Shown in pieces: positions 6,356-8,413 of a stretch of DNA of 8,413 nt. Below the pieces are notes generated by a model, which did not search any database, was not told the origin of the DNA, and worked only from the letters and a program-made list of their open reading frames with translations. Every line of letters starts with the position of its first letter. Position 1 is the stretch's first letter. This stretch comes from an uncultured Anaerolineaceae bacterium (GTDB lineage: Bacteria; Chloroflexota; Anaerolineae; Anaerolineales; Anaerolineaceae), in NCBI GenBank assembly GCA_937894825.1, contig CALCQT010000060.1:1-8413 (forward strand), read 5' to 3'. The position numbers and the translations under genes are program-made.

Positions 6356-7333
6356 TCAAAAAATAGAAGTGTCAATTACATGGCCGTCGACCATAACTGT
6401 CTGCGAATCAGTGAATATGGTCGGATTGTGGATAACGATGTCAAAATGACCGGCAGCATCAAGGGTTCCACCGAGCGCAAGGTTCCGTCCGAACCCGATG
6501 TGGAAAGTACCGAACGTTGATTCATCTTCTATATAAGAAATGCCTCGGCAGCGAGAGATTTCGTTCAGTCCGATGCCGAATTCTGAAGCGCTAAAAAGAG
6601 CTTCATCCCTAAAGCTGAGTATATAATTTTTGAGCCGCTCACCATCTGCCGTCGGTTCGATAAAGGCCAAGCGTCCACGCTCAAACCGCAATTCAAGAGG
6701 CGCTTCTACCAATCCGATGTATCCCATGGAACCATCCAATATCACGGTTCCTTCTGCGGAATCCTCGATGATTGGGACATAAACCTCGAAACTCGAAGAA
6801 CCGATACTCCGGCGTCTGGATGTTACACCATGGAAAAGTCCTGTTTTACGGTCTTTTTTATTGAAACGGATATCTGTTCCGTTCGGCGTCGTGACGTGGA
6901 TTGTATCAGTACTGCGCAATGCCTTTAACATCGGTTTCGCAATTTGCGCCGCTCGCCGTGGGTTCATCCGAATGAAATCACTTGCGAATATAGAAGAACC
7001 ATCATTGGTGTGCAGGGGCATTGATAAAAAGCGAGCACCTCTTTGAAGCGCAAAATCCACCGCGTTGGTCGTAATGAAAGAATAATCTGTCGCGCCAATA
7101 ACAACGTCGCTGTAAGACATAATGTGCTGCACTTCTTCCAATATGTCTCCTTGTTGGATGTGGTCTTTGGGGAGAAAGGTGATCTTCGGAATCGCCCCAC
7201 TTGTTTCCGCAGCGATCCGGAAAGCTTCCGCTTCTTCTTTATGATTTTCATCGGTAATAAAATAAAGGACTTACTCACGAGAAGCTTGAATCCACTCTTC
7301 GACAATGATACGTGCTCCACGATGAATATCCAC
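6356..7333 (-). pseudogene. M29-type (COG2309) aminopeptidase gene interrupted by an in-frame TAA at codon 21
   Basis: Read from GTG 7333 (the only upstream start in frame, 11 bases after GGAGG at 7345-7349), the frame spans 325 codons, with codon 21 (7271-7273) a TAA. Residues on both sides belong together: RGARIIVEEWIQASRE, stop, then VLYFITDENHKEEAEAFRIA, the usual N-terminus of these peptidases, where Lys is common at the stop position. The body is intact. Candidate metal ligands, by analogy to M29, are Glu183 (FEVYVP), Glu251 (SEFGIGLN), His278 (GTFHIGFG), His296 and Asp298 (AGHFD). M29-type enzymes release N-terminal residues from peptides using metal ions. The 261 codons from TTG 7141 remain open, preceded by AAGGAG at a 5-base spacing, so a product lacking the first 64 residues is possible. 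A sequencing error at 7271-7273 must also be considered. The gene precedes the pyroglutamate operon by 184 bp and has no clear terminator. Confidence 0.8.
7147..7152 (-). promoter_or_regulatory. Internal ribosome binding site before TTG 7141
   Basis: AAGGAG on the minus strand lies five bases before an in-frame TTG at 7141. In an intact gene it would simply encode Gln-Gly-Asp; with codon 21 a stop it could allow restart and make a 261-residue protein that keeps all candidate metal ligands but lacks the first part of the N-terminal domain. Confidence 0.4.
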
Positions 7334-7361
7334 TTGACTGTCTACCTCCGTTCAGCGTGTA

Positions 7362-7370
7362 AGTATACCA
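7362..7370 (-). promoter_or_regulatory. Extended -10 promoter candidate for the aminopeptidase gene (TGG-TATACT)
   Basis: On the minus strand TATACT (7362-7367) is preceded by TGG (7368-7370), the extended -10 arrangement that tolerates a poor -35. No good -35 is visible 17 bp upstream. The start would be near 7355, leaving a leader of about 20 bases with GGAGG before the GTG at 7333. Confidence 0.4.
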
Positions 7371-7377
7371 AAACCCT

Positions 7378-7437
7378 TCAGAAAACTTGGGCTGCGGCGC
7401 TTCCGGCAGCCTCGAATTCTGTGCGCCATTCGTTCAC
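7378..7437 (-). CDS. 19-residue ORF with a strong ribosome binding site (leader peptide or gene remnant)
   Basis: GTG at 7437 follows a perfect AGGAGG (7445-7450) by seven bases and opens 19 codons to a TGA at 7378-7380. The peptide begins MNEWRTEFEAAG and ends AAAQVF. I do not recognise it. The charged, alanine-rich start looks more like the amphipathic N-terminus of a larger protein than random translation, so it may be the remnant of a gene cut short, or a leader peptide ahead of the aminopeptidase gene, whose start lies about 45 bases downstream. The ribosome binding site is the main support. Confidence 0.3.
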   Translation of the reverse strand: MNEWRTEFEAAGSAAAQVF

Positions 7438-7535
7438 GCTTTCCCCTCCTCAAAAAATGACTCCCACACCGGATAAGGGCGATGCGAATGGTGTCCCAAA
7501 ATATAACGCTGTTCTGTAAATAATGTTTTTTTATC

Positions 7536-7588
7536 TGCCTCGTGGGCGACCGCAAGAGTCGCCCGCGTTCACCGAGGGTGAACAGGCA
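7536..7588. repeat. Palindromic element folding as a three-way junction
   Basis: A 53-bp unit. TGCCT (7536-7540) and AGGCA (7584-7588) close a base that encloses two stem-loops: GGGCGAC (7544-7550) with GTCGCCC (7558-7564), extendable to 9 bp with one wobble, and GTTCACC (7567-7573) with GGTGAAC (7577-7583) around a 3-base loop. Almost every base is paired. No T-run follows on either strand. GC-rich GGGCGAC-loop-GTCGCCC palindromes are, from memory, frequent intergenic repeats in Clostridia genomes, so a REP-like or miniature mobile element is the favoured reading; no target-site duplication was identified. Confidence 0.55.
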
Positions 7589-7614
7589 TGGTCGAAAAAG
7601 CACTCAAATCTCTA

Positions 7615-7662
7615 TTGGGGGACACCCTGCACCCCCAACAATTCAACTTTGTTGGGTGCAGG
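7615..7662. repeat. Two overlapping, mutually exclusive hairpins
   Basis: Hairpin A pairs TTGGGGG (7615-7621) with CCCCCAA (7632-7638). Hairpin B pairs CCTGCACCC (7626-7634) with GGGTGCAGG (7654-7662), and AACAA (7637-7641) with TTGTT (7649-7653), leaving a 2-base bulge. They share 7632-7638, so only one can form. They lie just after the stop codon of the DUF1835 gene and may help end its transcript, although no long T-run follows closely. Confidence 0.4.
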
Positions 7663-7675
7663 TTTCAACTTTGTT
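7642..7675. repeat. 12-bp direct repeat TTCAACTTTGTT
   Basis: Identical copies at 7642-7653 and 7664-7675, 22 bp apart; the second overlaps the stop codon of the DUF1835 gene (TAA at 7674-7676). The copies flank the distal arm of hairpin B, suggesting a local duplication or the edge of an inserted element. Confidence 0.5.
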
Positions 7676-8413
7676 ATGTGCTCCGGCGAATGACGCCGGA
7701 ATAAGGATGGTCGTCGGTGGATGGCGCAACCAGCACCAATTCCCTCTGCCGCAGCATGACCTGTATCCGCCGGAACAACCAGCGGTCGCCGACGCCTGGG
7801 GTTTGTCCCAGCGCTCTGCCGATCAGCTGCCCAATTCTGAAATCCCCTTCAGGAATATTCGCGCGTAGCGTGAAATCGTAGAAATCCTCGGGGACTCCGA
7901 GTAGCTTGCCGTTGATCACGGCACGCAGCGGTGCGTTCCCCCGCACCAATTCATGCCAAAAATTCGCGTAGACGTTCCTTCGTGCGGTGCTGAGCGGCTG
8001 TTCATACCGGACCAATGCGCCGAACTGCTCGGCTGGAATTTCCCCGATACTGCAATAGTGGATGATTTGATCCGCTTGTTCGAGTTCGTCCGGAACCTGC
8101 ACGATGGAGAGCGGTGTGTTGGCGTCGGACATCCAACTGCACACAAAATAGAGTGCGCAGCGTTCTTCCGGATCACCGGCGCCGATCCACATGCGCACCG
8201 GTTCCAGCGTCGTTTGGGCTTCCGCAAGCCGGGCCAGCGCTTTTTGATTGGTGTGCCAGATTTCATCCGGCACACCGGCGAACTCCGCGAACAGGTCATT
8301 GAGCAGCTTTTTGCGGGAAGCCAGATCCGCGCCGGGAAGTGTGTCCGAAATATCGCCGATATCCAGCATGAGCGTCAGTGCTTCCACGTCCTGCGAACTG
8401 CCCTCCATTGGGA
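7674..8413 (-). CDS. DUF1835/DUF3658 domain protein, C-terminal part
   Basis: The frame is open to the right edge; the stop is TAA at 7674-7676. The first in-window methionine (8408) is unlikely to be the start. The sequence there (LMLDIGDISDTLPG, soon followed by RKKLLNDLF) matches the middle of DUF1835 proteins, which usually begin some 60-80 residues earlier, and no ribosome binding site is visible in the five remaining bases. The N-terminal portion seen here belongs to DUF1835; from about residue 150 after that methionine, the pattern NAPLRAVINGKLLGVPEDFYD and a later RIGQLIGRALGQTPGVGD fit DUF3658. The protein lacks a signal peptide or membrane segments in the visible part and is probably cytoplasmic. 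Its function is not established. It is separated from the aminopeptidase gene by 340 bp and is probably a separate transcription unit. Confidence 0.75.
   Translation of the reverse strand, partial: PMEGSSQDVEALTLMLDIGDISDTLPGADLASRKKLLNDLFAEFAGVPDEIWHTNQKALARLAEAQTTLEPVRMWIGAGDPEERCALYFVCSWMSDANTPLSIVQVPDELEQADQIIHYCSIGEIPAEQFGALVRYEQPLSTARRNVYANFWHELVRGNAPLRAVINGKLLGVPEDFYDFTLRANIPEGDFRIGQLIGRALGQTPGVGDRWLFRRIQVMLRQRELVLVAPSTDDHPYSGVIRRST

Overview
The window reads as chromosomal DNA from a Gram-positive, Clostridia-type Firmicute of intermediate GC (about half G+C by eye, not computed). The grounds are strong AAGGAGG-type ribosome binding sites, sigma-A-like promoters, a Gram-positive style signal peptide, and a DUF969/DUF979/Pcp gene set of the kind found in Firmicutes. 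All recognisable genes lie on the minus strand, so the window is read from right to left. No rRNA, tRNA, CRISPR array, transposase or phage gene was seen.

From right to left: (1) the C-terminal part of a DUF1835/DUF3658 protein (7674-8413, N-terminus outside the window). (2) A 340-bp gap with a compact three-way-junction repeat (7536-7588), two overlapping hairpins that exclude each other, 12-bp direct repeats, and a 19-codon ORF with an excellent ribosome binding site. (3) An M29-type (COG2309) aminopeptidase gene (6356-7333) whose codon 21 is an in-frame TAA; the rest is intact, and an internal TTG with its own ribosome binding site could restart translation at 7141. (4) A well-formed operon, DUF969 - DUF979 - pcp (6171 down to 3792), with a strong promoter at 6211-6238 and a terminator at 3722-3753. 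(5) A secreted right-handed beta-helix protein (2023-3576) ending in a terminator. (6) An 891-bp gap with two promoters and four palindromic operators. (7) The N-terminal 377 residues of an ABC exporter half-transporter (1131 down to the left edge).

Two functional themes stand out. The centre is a peptide and pyroglutamate module: Pcp removes N-terminal pyroglutamate, the DUF969/DUF979 pair is the proposed 5-oxoproline transporter, and the adjacent, apparently damaged, M29 aminopeptidase would fit a peptide-breakdown role. The left end looks metal-regulated: a siderophore-exporter-like ABC protein lies downstream of a long control region. That region holds a near-consensus Fur-type box, a second 7-1-7 palindrome at a predicted transcription start, and two copies of GGTTAG-N6-CTAAC, which resembles DtxR/IdeR half-sites. 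This combination of operators is the least ordinary feature of the window.
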